NCBI GenBank assembly: GCA_035605975.1
Contig: DATNGG010000132.1
Location: forward strand, 1-28,155
Reading direction: 5' to 3'
Length of the DNA: 28,155 bases
Source: CAIKMD01 sp035605975
Lineage (GTDB): Bacteria; Pseudomonadota; Alphaproteobacteria; ATCC43930; CGMCC-115725
Position 1 is the first letter of the stretch. The number at the start of each line of letters is the position of its first letter. Shown in pieces: positions 15,760-21,856 of the stretch. Made by a program: the position numbers and the translations under genes. A model generated the notes under the pieces. It was not told the origin of the DNA. It saw only the letters and a list, made by a program, of their open reading frames with translations, and did not search any database.

Positions 15760-17316
15760 TCAGGCGCGCTGATTGCCGCGCTGGCGCAGGAAGAAGCCGG
15801 GCGCCCGCACGACGCGCAGAAGCCCGGCGGCGCTCGAGAGGTTGAGCAGCGAGCGCCGCGCCTCGAGCAGCAATTCGCGCAGCACCAACGGATCGGTGCT
15901 GCCTGCCGCTTCCTCGATCCAGGAGAGGCGGTGCAGCGAATAAAGCCCCATGACGCAGGCGATGCCGAAGAAGAACGTCCAGGCGTGGAAGTTCAGCACC
16001 TGGACGGTGAGTTCCTGCGCCTCGCCCGCCCAGGTAAATGCGAGCGTCAGTTGATGCGCCGCGAAGAAATCGGCGCAGAGGCCGCCGATCATCGGCGCGA
16101 TGCCGGCAAAGAACGCGCTGACGACGCTGTTGGCCGCGAGATAGGAGGTGGCCTGCCCCGCGGGCGAGAGCTTCATCGCGATGTTGTTCGAGGCGAGCGC
16201 CACGCCCGCGGTCGAGAAGCCCATCAGCAGGTGAATGGCGAAGAGCAGATAGAAGGTGATGCCGTGCACCCAGGAGAGGCCGGTCAAGGTCCATCCCAGC
16301 ATGCACAGGAGAAAGAGCGGCGCCGCGACGGCCAGCACCGCCTTGTTGCTGAAGCGGTCGCTGAGCGAGCCCCAAATGCCGAGCGAGGCGAGGTTGGCGG
16401 TCTGGCTGGCGATGGTCAGGATCATCACCTCGCTCATGCCGTAGCCGAGCGATTTCAGCATATAGACCGCGAAGAACGGCGCGGCGAGATTGACCGCGAA
16501 GCTCCAGGACGACAGGAACACCATGAGGGAGCGAAAATTCTTGTCGTGGAACGGCGCGGCGAACAGCTTGCGCAGGCAAAGCGGCTTGGCGCAGGGCGCC
16601 ATCGGCGCGTTGGGCGTGATCGACAGCAAATAGACGCCGAAAAACCCGATGAGGCCGCTCAGGACGAAGAGCAGCGAATAGACCAGATCCGACTGCGCCG
16701 GGAAATCCCGGTGCCAGACATCGATCAGCACGCTCGCGCCATAAGCGAGGAGCGTCGCGAGCGCGGTCGTCGCCGCGGTGCGGCGTGCGAAGAAGCGGCC
16801 ATATTCGGCGCGCGGCACGAGATCGCGCATCCAGGAATTCCATGAGCAGCCGCCGATCGCGCCCGCGCCCTGATAAACCGTGAGGAGCCCGATCAGCGCG
16901 GCGATGCCCCAGGGCCCGAGAAACGGCACGGCGGCGCAAGCGAGCAGAAAGATCCGCCCGATCAGCGACGCGCCGACGCAGATGCGGCGGCGGTCGCGCC
17001 AATGCTCGACCAGGATCACTGCCGGGATCTGCAGCAGTTGAATGAGGAACGGCACGGCGGCGAGGATGCCGATCGCGAAATTGCTCGCGCCGAGCTCCAC
17101 CGCGAAACCGGCGAGGAGCACCCCGGTCGTCAGCGTGCCCATCGCCTCGCTGGCAAGGCCATCGCACAGGACGAGGCGGAAGACCCGCCCGCTGGTCGCG
17201 GGCGGCGCCGATGCGGCGTCGTCGCCAACAGTCATGGAAGTCTTCGTCTCGAACACTGCCTCGACGCTCGACGGTTGAGGAAGGTTCGGACGAAATCCAA
17301 GGACGGTCGCGGTCAT
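15760..17316 (-). CDS. MFS transporter
   Basis: The 518-aa membrane protein has about 12 helices arranged as two halves (about 50-235 and 265-450) and a long soluble C-terminus. Features are GVLLAGFAVELGASNFAIGIL, the loop EHWRDRRRICVG, GCSWNSWMRDLVPRAEYGRFFARR and, in the second half, GIWGSLSDRFSNKAVL. It belongs to an MFS group of unknown substrate seen in proteobacteria. The ATG at 17316 is used. The first 45 residues are polar, and an ATG at 17235 would remove 27 of them; neither start has a strong ribosome site. Confidence 0.85.
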   Translation of the reverse strand: MTATVLGFRPNLPQPSSVEAVFETKTSMTVGDDAASAPPATSGRVFRLVLCDGLASEAMGTLTTGVLLAGFAVELGASNFAIGILAAVPFLIQLLQIPAVILVEHWRDRRRICVGASLIGRIFLLACAAVPFLGPWGIAALIGLLTVYQGAGAIGGCSWNSWMRDLVPRAEYGRFFARRTAATTALATLLAYGASVLIDVWHRDFPAQSDLVYSLLFVLSGLIGFFGVYLLSITPNAPMAPCAKPLCLRKLFAAPFHDKNFRSLMVFLSSWSFAVNLAAPFFAVYMLKSLGYGMSEVMILTIASQTANLASLGIWGSLSDRFSNKAVLAVAAPLFLLCMLGWTLTGLSWVHGITFYLLFAIHLLMGFSTAGVALASNNIAMKLSPAGQATSYLAANSVVSAFFAGIAPMIGGLCADFFAAHQLTLAFTWAGEAQELTVQVLNFHAWTFFFGIACVMGLYSLHRLSWIEEAAGSTDPLVLRELLLEARRSLLNLSSAAGLLRVVRAPGFFLRQRGNQRA

Positions 17317-17699
17317 CAACGAGCCGAATCTAAGATGCAGCCGTCACGCGACTCTGTCCAGTTGACCCGCCTGTCGCGCTCCGCGGGTGGAACGCCGCGA
17401 CTCGGACGGGCTGCATCGCCGGTCGCGGCCAATGCGGCATTTTGGCGCCGCGACCGTTTAAAGATGGTTGAGCCTCGTGCGCCCGGGTGGAATTCTTCCG
17501 CTTCGCATCGGCCGCTCATCGGCATGCCGGCGCCGAAGTCGGCGGGTTGCTCCCCGGCCTTCCGACCCTTGATCCACATCAAGCGACTGCCGCGGTCGCG
17601 ATGATAGCCTCACGCATATGGTTGCCCCGTGTCGGGCGGTTGTGGCGGGGGCTGGAAAGCCTCGAGCGGCTGCGCGCCGGGCCCTTCTAGGAGACGGCT
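17317..17699. other. Divergent intergenic region upstream of the universal stress gene
   Basis: About 380 bases without a convincing gene. The main content is the perfect FixK/FNR box at 17569-17582, with AGGAGA just before the usp ATG. Small open frames here have no family features. No promoter for the minus-strand MFS gene was recognised. Confidence 0.5.
17569..17582. promoter_or_regulatory. Candidate FixK/FNR box C (perfect)
   Basis: TTGATCCACATCAA is a perfect TTGAT-N4-ATCAA operator about 120 bases before the universal stress gene. TAGCCT at 17605-17610 is a weak -10 at the class II distance. It is identical to box B in reverse orientation, and the identity runs one base further (G). 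Confidence 0.72.
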
Positions 17700-18566
17700 A
17701 TGACTTACCAGGACATCCTCGTCTATCTCGACGATCATCGCGGTGCCGAAACGCGCTTGAATCTCGCGATCTCGCTTGCGTCTCAGAGCAAAGCCCACCT
17801 CATCGGCCTCTATGGCCTCGCGCTGCCGGACGCGCCGCGGCCCCTCGCCGTCGCCGGCGGATATGCCGACGACAACGCATTGTTGGCCGCCTTCGTCCGC
17901 GACCGCGATTCGGCCTTCGATCGAGAGACGCACATCGAGGCATCGTTTCGTGCTGCGGCGAGACGGGCCGGATTGACGAGCGATTGGGAAACATGGCCCA
18001 AAAAAGCAAGCGATCTCGCCGCCCTCATTACCGAGCGGGCGCGCTACGCCGACCTTACCGTGCTCGGCCAAGCCGATGCCGCTCATCCTTTCTTCGATGC
18101 GCTGGCGAAGTTGCCCGAAACCGTCATGCTGGGAAGCGGCCGGCCTGTCCTTATTGTCCCTTATGCCGGCCGCATCGATCGGGTCGGGACGAGGGTATTC
18201 GTTGCCTGGAGCGGCACGCGTGAAGCCGCACGCGCCGTGGCCGATGCGATCCCGATGCTTCGCGGCGCGAGCGCCGTGACGGTCGCCGCGATCGGCTCGC
18301 TTCCCGGCGCCGAGCACAACGAGGGCCGCCTAACTGCCGACGTGGCGCGCCATCTCGCTCGGCACGGGATCCAGGCGCGAACGGAGCATTTCACCGCCCC
18401 CGATATCGAGACCGGAGAGCTGATCCTGTCACGCGCGGCGGACCTCGATTGTGATCTCATCGTGATGGGAGGGTACGGTCATTCGCGGACACGCGAGCTG
18501 ATCCTCGGCGGCGTCACGCGCACGATCCTGCGCTACATGACAATGCCCGTGCTCATGTCGCATTGA
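17700..18566 (+). CDS. Tandem universal stress protein (UspA family)
   Basis: The 288-aa cytoplasmic protein is made of two Usp domains (about 1-150 and 160-288). The first starts with YQDILVYLDDHRGAETRL but lacks a clear ATP loop. The second has VFVAWSGTREAARAVADA and the nucleotide-binding motif MGGYGHSRTRELILGGVTRTIL (G2xG9xG), so ATP binding is likely there only. Tandem Usp proteins are often induced by oxygen limitation or respiratory arrest. AGGAGA precedes the ATG, and a perfect FixK/FNR box lies upstream. It is convergent with the NDUFS4-like gene. Confidence 0.9.
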   Translation: MTYQDILVYLDDHRGAETRLNLAISLASQSKAHLIGLYGLALPDAPRPLAVAGGYADDNALLAAFVRDRDSAFDRETHIEASFRAAARRAGLTSDWETWPKKASDLAALITERARYADLTVLGQADAAHPFFDALAKLPETVMLGSGRPVLIVPYAGRIDRVGTRVFVAWSGTREAARAVADAIPMLRGASAVTVAAIGSLPGAEHNEGRLTADVARHLARHGIQARTEHFTAPDIETGELILSRAADLDCDLIVMGGYGHSRTRELILGGVTRTILRYMTMPVLMSH

Positions 18567-18590
18567 GAGGCAACGGGCTGCATTCTTCGA

Positions 18591-18635
18591 GCGCCGGTCA
18601 CCGCCGGCCCTCTCCGCTCAAGGGCGGTCCGGCGC
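18591..18635. terminator. Strong hairpin between convergent genes
   Basis: GCGCCGG (18591-18597) and ACCGCC (18600-18605) pair with GGCGGT (18623-18628) and CCGGCGC (18629-18635). This gives a 13-bp stem with a two-base bulge and a 17-base loop. It follows the usp stop and overlaps the end of the minus-strand NDUFS4-like gene. There is no U-run, so a bidirectional terminator is only likely. Confidence 0.5.
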
Positions 18636-18998
18636 GATGCGGTATCCGCTCACGCCGGCTCCGCCGTCGCCGAGAAAATTCGCCGCATAGCTTCGGCTGG
18701 GCGGCTTTGCTCGATTCGGCTCGATTACAGCGGCCTCGAAACCGTTCCGCCGGGCATAGGCAAGCGCCGCCTCGCAGGAGGTAAATTCGAGACGGAGTTG
18801 CGCCATGGTGTCCTTGGAGCTCGACCATCCCATGAGCGGATCGGGGACGATCGGAGATCGCTGATCGAATTCCAACACCCAGTGCCGGGCCGCGGCTTTT
18901 CCGCCGGACATCATCGCTGAACGGGTGGGTTGGTAGATCACGGCGCGAGGCGTGAAGCTCGCGCCGCCGCGCGCCAAATCGTTCTTGCGCTCGATCAT
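18618..18998 (-). CDS. NDUFS4-like complex I accessory subunit (ETC complex I conserved region)
   Basis: The 126-aa protein resembles the alphaproteobacterial and mitochondrial 18-kDa complex I subunit. It shows AVIYQPTRSAMMSGG, ARHWVLEFDQRSP, PDPLMGWSSSKDTMAQLRLEF, the repeat-like EAALAYARRNGFEAAVIEP and SYAANF. NDUFS4 stabilises the NADH-binding module. This copy stands far from any nuo genes and has an N-terminal extension and a Gly-rich tail. GGAGG lies 8 bases before ATG 18998, so I prefer that to ATG 19004, which is only 1-2 bases from the same site. A second frame overlaps on the same strand but lacks these motifs. It is the last gene of a probable three-gene operon. Confidence 0.82.
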   Translation of the reverse strand: MIERKNDLARGGASFTPRAVIYQPTRSAMMSGGKAAARHWVLEFDQRSPIVPDPLMGWSSSKDTMAQLRLEFTSCEAALAYARRNGFEAAVIEPNRAKPPSRSYAANFLGDGGAGVSGYRIAPDRP

Positions 18999-19043
18999 GG
19001 TCATGCCCTCCGAAATGATGCCGATGCACCGCCTCGCGGGCGC

Positions 19044-19202
19044 CTAACCGAGGGCTGCCGAAATCGCGGCGAGGATCGCGCAGACGACGAGCCCGAGGAC
19101 GGCAAGGCGCAAGGTCGCTTGGCCGAGATCGGGGCCGAGTACCCGCTCGAGGAGCCGGTCGCTGATTTCGCAGGCTGCGAAATCCTCATCCGGCGTGGTC
19201 AC
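19044..19202 (-). CDS. Small single-pass membrane protein (52 aa)
   Basis: The GTG at 19202 has AAGGAG 7 bases upstream. The product has a polar, acidic N-terminus (TTPDEDFAACEISDRLLERV) and one C-terminal helix (ATLRLAVLGLVVCAILAAIS), so it is a tail-anchored small membrane protein of unknown function. Its GTG overlaps the stop of the 60-aa gene upstream (GTGA), implying coupled translation. The NDUFS4-like gene starts 45 bases after its stop. A small-protein partner of a respiratory complex is possible but inferred from context alone. Confidence 0.6.
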   Translation of the reverse strand: MTTPDEDFAACEISDRLLERVLGPDLGQATLRLAVLGLVVCAILAAISAALG

Positions 19203-19381
19203 GGTATCGCTCCTTCCGATTCGTCGCTTACGCGGCAAGCGGGACGGCCGACCCTGACCACGGGCGTCCAACCCGGCGGATCGCTCGCGGGGAAGCTCGC
19301 CTCGGCAATGGCATCGATCCGGTCTTGCTCCCTCTCATCCGCATCGCGCGGGCCGAGCCCGGGATCGCCGCAATTCTGCAT
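19199..19381 (-). CDS. Small conserved protein with EASFPASDPPGWT motif (60 aa)
   Basis: The 60-aa product starts at ATG 19381 with GGAGG 6 bases upstream, which fixes the start although the frame is open further. The centre EREQDRIDAIAEASFPASDPPGWT matches a motif I recall from many short alphaproteobacterial proteins of unknown function, often near stress or microaerobic genes. It is first in a minus-strand unit with the 52-aa membrane protein and the NDUFS4-like protein. A FixK/FNR-class palindrome lies about 100 bases upstream, with an AT-rich -10-like stretch (19444-19453) between. Confidence 0.7.
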   Translation of the reverse strand: MQNCGDPGLGPRDADEREQDRIDAIAEASFPASDPPGWTPVVRVGRPACRVSDESEGAIP

Positions 19382-19475
19382 GATGGACCTCCAGCTCTTG
19401 AGCCTCCGTCGGGCCACGCCTGGCGCCCGAATCCTGACTCGATGATAAATATTGGAACGCCCCGGCCCCCGCGTC

Positions 19476-19491
19476 TTTGCGCCAGCGCAAA
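19476..19491. promoter_or_regulatory. Candidate FixK/FNR-class box D (perfect palindrome)
   Basis: TTTGCGC-CA-GCGCAAA is a perfect 16-base palindrome whose core, TTGCG-N4-CGCAA, has CRP/FNR-family spacing and fits TTG(A/C)-N6-(T/G)CAA. The only AT-rich stretch in the region lies 23-32 bases away on the side of the minus-strand 60-aa/52-aa/NDUFS4 operon, suggesting that direction. Control of xdhC on the other side is also possible. Confidence 0.6.
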
Positions 19492-19587
19492 TTCGCAAAC
19501 CGGTCTTGTGCGGCAGGCACTGGCAAAGCTTCGCCGTTGCAACCATCTCCTAGGGAGGACATCTCGCTGAACAAGGACGGTGCTCCC

Positions 19588-20439
19588 GTGGCTCCAAGGG
19601 AAGTTTGGGACTTGGCGGCATCCCCGCCTTCCTTTGCCTCGCGCGACGTGCTCGACGCCATGCTTGCCCCGCGCGAGCGCAGAGAGCCGTTCGCGCTTGC
19701 GACCGTCATCGAGACGCACGGCTCGGTCTCGGCGAAGACCGGCTCCAAAGCGGTGATCGGCCGCGACGGCCGGATTCTCGCGGGCTGGGTCGGCGGCGGC
19801 TGCGCCGAAGGCGCGGTCTCGCACAGCGCGCTCGACGGCCTCGAAACCGGCGAGACGGCGATTATCGATCTCGATCTCAACGACGAGGTGCTGGGCACGG
19901 GAATGCCATGCGGCGGCACGATGCGCGTCTTCGTCGAGCCGATACGGCCAAAGCCCCGGCTCTGGATCCTCGGCCACGGCAAAGTTGCCGAAACGCTTTG
20001 CACGATTGCCGCGGCCATCGGGTTCGAGGTGGTGATCGACGATCCGATGGCCGATCCGGCCCGCTATCCATCGGCGGCACGCCTGCTCACCGATGATCTC
20101 GACTATTCGCGCCTCGACCCTGGCGAAGACGATTGCGTTGTCGTCGCTACGCAGCACAAAGGCGATCATCAGTCCATGGCGCGGTGCTTGCGCTCGCCTG
20201 TGCCCTATATCGGGCTGGTCGCCAGCCGCAAGCGCTCGAGGCTCGTGCTCGATTATTTGCGCGAGCAAGGATTCGGCGAGACCGAGCTGAAGCGGGTCTA
20301 TGCGCCGGCCGGCCTCGATCTCGGCGCGCGTTCGCCGGAGGAAATCGCGCTCTCGGTGCTCAGCGAAATCGTGATGCTGCGCCACAAAGCCGGCGGCGCG
20401 GCGCGGCGCCTCGAAATGGCGCGAACGGCGGAAGCCTGA
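19588..20439 (+). CDS. xdhC: XdhC/CoxI family molybdenum cofactor maturation protein
   Basis: About 283 aa. The N-terminal XdhC/CoxI domain has FALATVIETHGSVSAKTGSKAVIG, the GGGCAEGAV loop and GTGMPCGGT, with conserved cysteines. A C-terminal Rossmann domain follows (LWILGHGKVAETL, CVVVATQHKGDH, YIGLVASRKR). XdhC proteins bind molybdenum cofactor, promote its sulfuration and insert it into xanthine dehydrogenase-type enzymes. No such enzyme is in the window. Start is uncertain: GTG 19588 has AAGGA 10 bases upstream, CTG 19567 has GGAGG 8 bases upstream, and TTG 19477 lies inside palindrome D and is rejected. The stop overlaps the next ATG by one base. Confidence 0.85.
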   Translation: MAPREVWDLAASPPSFASRDVLDAMLAPRERREPFALATVIETHGSVSAKTGSKAVIGRDGRILAGWVGGGCAEGAVSHSALDGLETGETAIIDLDLNDEVLGTGMPCGGTMRVFVEPIRPKPRLWILGHGKVAETLCTIAAAIGFEVVIDDPMADPARYPSAARLLTDDLDYSRLDPGEDDCVVVATQHKGDHQSMARCLRSPVPYIGLVASRKRSRLVLDYLREQGFGETELKRVYAPAGLDLGARSPEEIALSVLSEIVMLRHKAGGAARRLEMARTAEA

Positions 20440-20639
20440 TGCGGCTGGAATCCTCGACGACGGTCGCCGAAATCCTCGACCGATATCCGGACGCGATCCG
20501 GGTGTTCGCGGCGCACCATATGGCGTGCGTCGGCTGCGCGATCGCGCCCTACCACACGGTCGCGGAGGCTTGCGCCGATTACGGCGTGGCTTTTGGTCGG
20601 CTGAAGCGAGAGCTTGCGGCGGCCGCGAAGCGGCGGTAG
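20439..20639 (+). CDS. DUF1858 / hybrid-cluster-protein-associated redox disulfide protein
   Basis: The 66-aa protein is nearly all DUF1858: TTVAEILDRYPDAIRVFAAHHMACVGCAIAP with the CxxC pair Cys 30/Cys 33, then TVAEACADYGV. Relatives (prismane-associated type) occur beside hybrid cluster proteins and nitrogen-oxide or anaerobic genes, and the two cysteines are thought to form a redox disulfide. ATG overlaps the xdhC stop as TGATG, so the two are co-translated. The XdhC pairing is notable because the protein might handle sulfur or redox state during cofactor maturation (inference). It is convergent with a Crp/Fnr gene 22 bases away. Confidence 0.85.
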   Translation: MRLESSTTVAEILDRYPDAIRVFAAHHMACVGCAIAPYHTVAEACADYGVAFGRLKRELAAAAKRR

Positions 20640-20650
20640 CGCGGCGCTAC
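20636..20650. terminator. Small hairpin between convergent genes
   Basis: GTAGCG-CGG-CGCTAC is a perfect 6-bp stem with a three-base loop, spanning the DUF1858 stop and followed by TTT. Its position between two convergent genes suits a weak terminator. Confidence 0.4.
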
Positions 20651-20661
20651 TTTGGAGGGCG

Positions 20662-21408
20662 CTATTCCTCCTCGGCGATCCGCACCAGCGCGTGCGGATC
20701 GCGAAGCACGAGATGCTGCCGGCCGCCATCGACAACGCCGCGCTGCTCCCACCCGCTCAGCATCCGGCTCACCGTGTAGAGGTTGGTCCCGGCCATCAGC
20801 GCGATATCGCGCCGGGTGATCGGAAAGGAAATCTCGATCCCGCCATCGACGCGGCGACCTGCCTGGCGCACGAGACGCAAGATGGCGTGCGCGATGCGGC
20901 GCTCGACACGCTGGGTCGCCGCCTCGCCGAGGCGCGCATCTGCTTCCTCGAGAAACCTGCCGATGCCTCGGATCACCGCCACCGCCAGCGCGGGATAGCG
21001 CGCCATGAGCGCGAAGAAAGCCTGCCTCGACCAGCAAAGCGCGATGATGTCGGTCACGGCAAGAGCGGTCGTCGTGTAGGCCCTGTCGTCGAATATCCCG
21101 ACATAGCCGGCGAGATCGCCGGGACCCAGGAATCGAACGACGATGCGGCTGCCTTCGCTCATGACACGGGTCGCCTTCGATCGGCCGTTCAAGATCAGGA
21201 AGAGACGACGCGGCATTTCGCCCTGTGCGAAGAGCGCGCCGCCCTTGCGGATGTGCGCGATCTGCGATTCCCTTGCGATTTCGCCGCAAGCGGAATCATC
21301 CAGCCGCGCGAAGAATTCGAGGTGGCGAATCGCCGACCCATCCAAACGCCCGCTGGCATCCTGGCGCAGCGGCAATTGCTTCGGACGCGGCAAAGCGGCG
21401 CTCTCCAT
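20662..21408 (-). CDS. Crp/Fnr family transcription regulator
   Basis: The 248-aa regulator has a cyclic-nucleotide-like beta-roll (about 30-150; GGALFAQGEMPRRLFLILNGRSK, FLGPGDLAGYVGIF), a dimer helix and a C-terminal winged helix (about 175-240). FNR Fe-S cysteines are absent (only two Cys, not clustered), so it is not an oxygen-sensing FNR itself; it may sense NO through heme or act downstream like FixK. In the recognition helix (NLYTVSRMLSGWE) Ser and Arg of the FNR E-xx-SR contact set are kept but Glu is replaced by Tyr, a pattern like Dnr/NnrR nitrogen-oxide regulators. ATG 21408 is used; the upstream sequence is a poor ribosome site. Confidence 0.88.
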   Translation of the reverse strand: MESAALPRPKQLPLRQDASGRLDGSAIRHLEFFARLDDSACGEIARESQIAHIRKGGALFAQGEMPRRLFLILNGRSKATRVMSEGSRIVVRFLGPGDLAGYVGIFDDRAYTTTALAVTDIIALCWSRQAFFALMARYPALAVAVIRGIGRFLEEADARLGEAATQRVERRIAHAILRLVRQAGRRVDGGIEISFPITRRDIALMAGTNLYTVSRMLSGWEQRGVVDGGRQHLVLRDPHALVRIAEEE

Positions 21409-21446
21409 AGGGCGGCATCCAGCATCCCCGACCGGGATCGTCTCGA

Positions 21447-21452
21447 ATTATA
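21447..21452 (-). promoter_or_regulatory. Perfect -10 hexamer upstream of the Crp/Fnr gene
   Basis: TATAAT on the minus strand ends about 39 bases before the ATG of the regulator gene. No matching -35 is seen at 16-18 bases; TTGACG is only three bases upstream. It could be an activator-dependent promoter. Confidence 0.3.
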
Positions 21453-21546
21453 TCGTCAACGCCGCTCGCCGGCGCAGCACGAGACGATGCGCCAAGATGC
21501 CGCGGACGCCGGCGCAGAGCATTTTTTGCTGCCGTGCACCCGTCAT

Positions 21547-21560
21547 TTGCTCTGGCGCAA
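21547..21560. promoter_or_regulatory. Candidate FixK/FNR-class box E
   Basis: TTGCTCTGGCGCAA fits TTG(A/C)-N6-(T/G)CAA with one asymmetric base, and has the shared CTGG centre. It ends 79 bases before the 62-aa gene. A weak -10 CATATC lies at 21583-21588, the class II spacing. Confidence 0.5.
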
Positions 21561-21639
21561 CGAAGGTTCGCCCGGCCGGGCACATATCGAGATCGACGGC
21601 GCATCTCGATGCCGTCTCAGCAACGAGGGGAGAAACATC

Positions 21640-21828
21640 ATGCATGGTCGACTCGAGAGCGAGGCGCAGGCGGGCTATTGCGAGGACGGGCTGAGGCTTC
21701 GGCACAAGCTCTTGAAGCTTCGCTGGATGGGGCTCGAGCGCGAGGCCGATGAGGTCGCCGACGCGATCGGCGACCTTCAGTGCAGGCTCCCGAAGGTCGT
21801 CGCGACCAATATTGCTGCGACCGACTGA
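21640..21828 (+). CDS. Small conserved-looking protein (62 aa), LRHKLLKLRWMGLE motif
   Basis: ATG 21640 has GAGGGGAGA about 8 bases upstream, a strong ribosome site that separates this small gene from the long meaningless frame around it. The product is charged and probably helical: an acidic start (HGRLESEAQ), the core LRHKLLKLRWMGLEREADEVADAIGDL, and a short tail. I recall similar short proteins with HKLLKLRW in alphaproteobacteria, without known function. It lies between the divergent Crp/Fnr gene and a convergent MFS gene. A FixK/FNR-class box upstream suggests low-oxygen or nitrogen-oxide expression. Confidence 0.65.
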   Translation: MHGRLESEAQAGYCEDGLRLRHKLLKLRWMGLEREADEVADAIGDLQCRLPKVVATNIAATD

Positions 21829-21856
21829 CGTGTCGTTCCGGTCGCCTGGTGCCGTT

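Noticed and set aside
15643..16845. 400-codon plus-strand open frame
   Set aside because: Antisense to an MFS gene with clear membrane and loop signatures; composition is typical shadow.
18598..19029. Alternative minus-strand frame overlapping the NDUFS4-like gene
   Set aside because: It lacks the conserved NDUFS4 motifs, which lie in the other frame with a well-spaced ribosome site.
14742..21465. A 16-base identical string, atatcgtcaacgccgc, at 14742-14757 and 21450-21465
   Set aside because: No flanking similarity or symmetry. A match of this length within a GC-biased 28-kb window is not far from chance.
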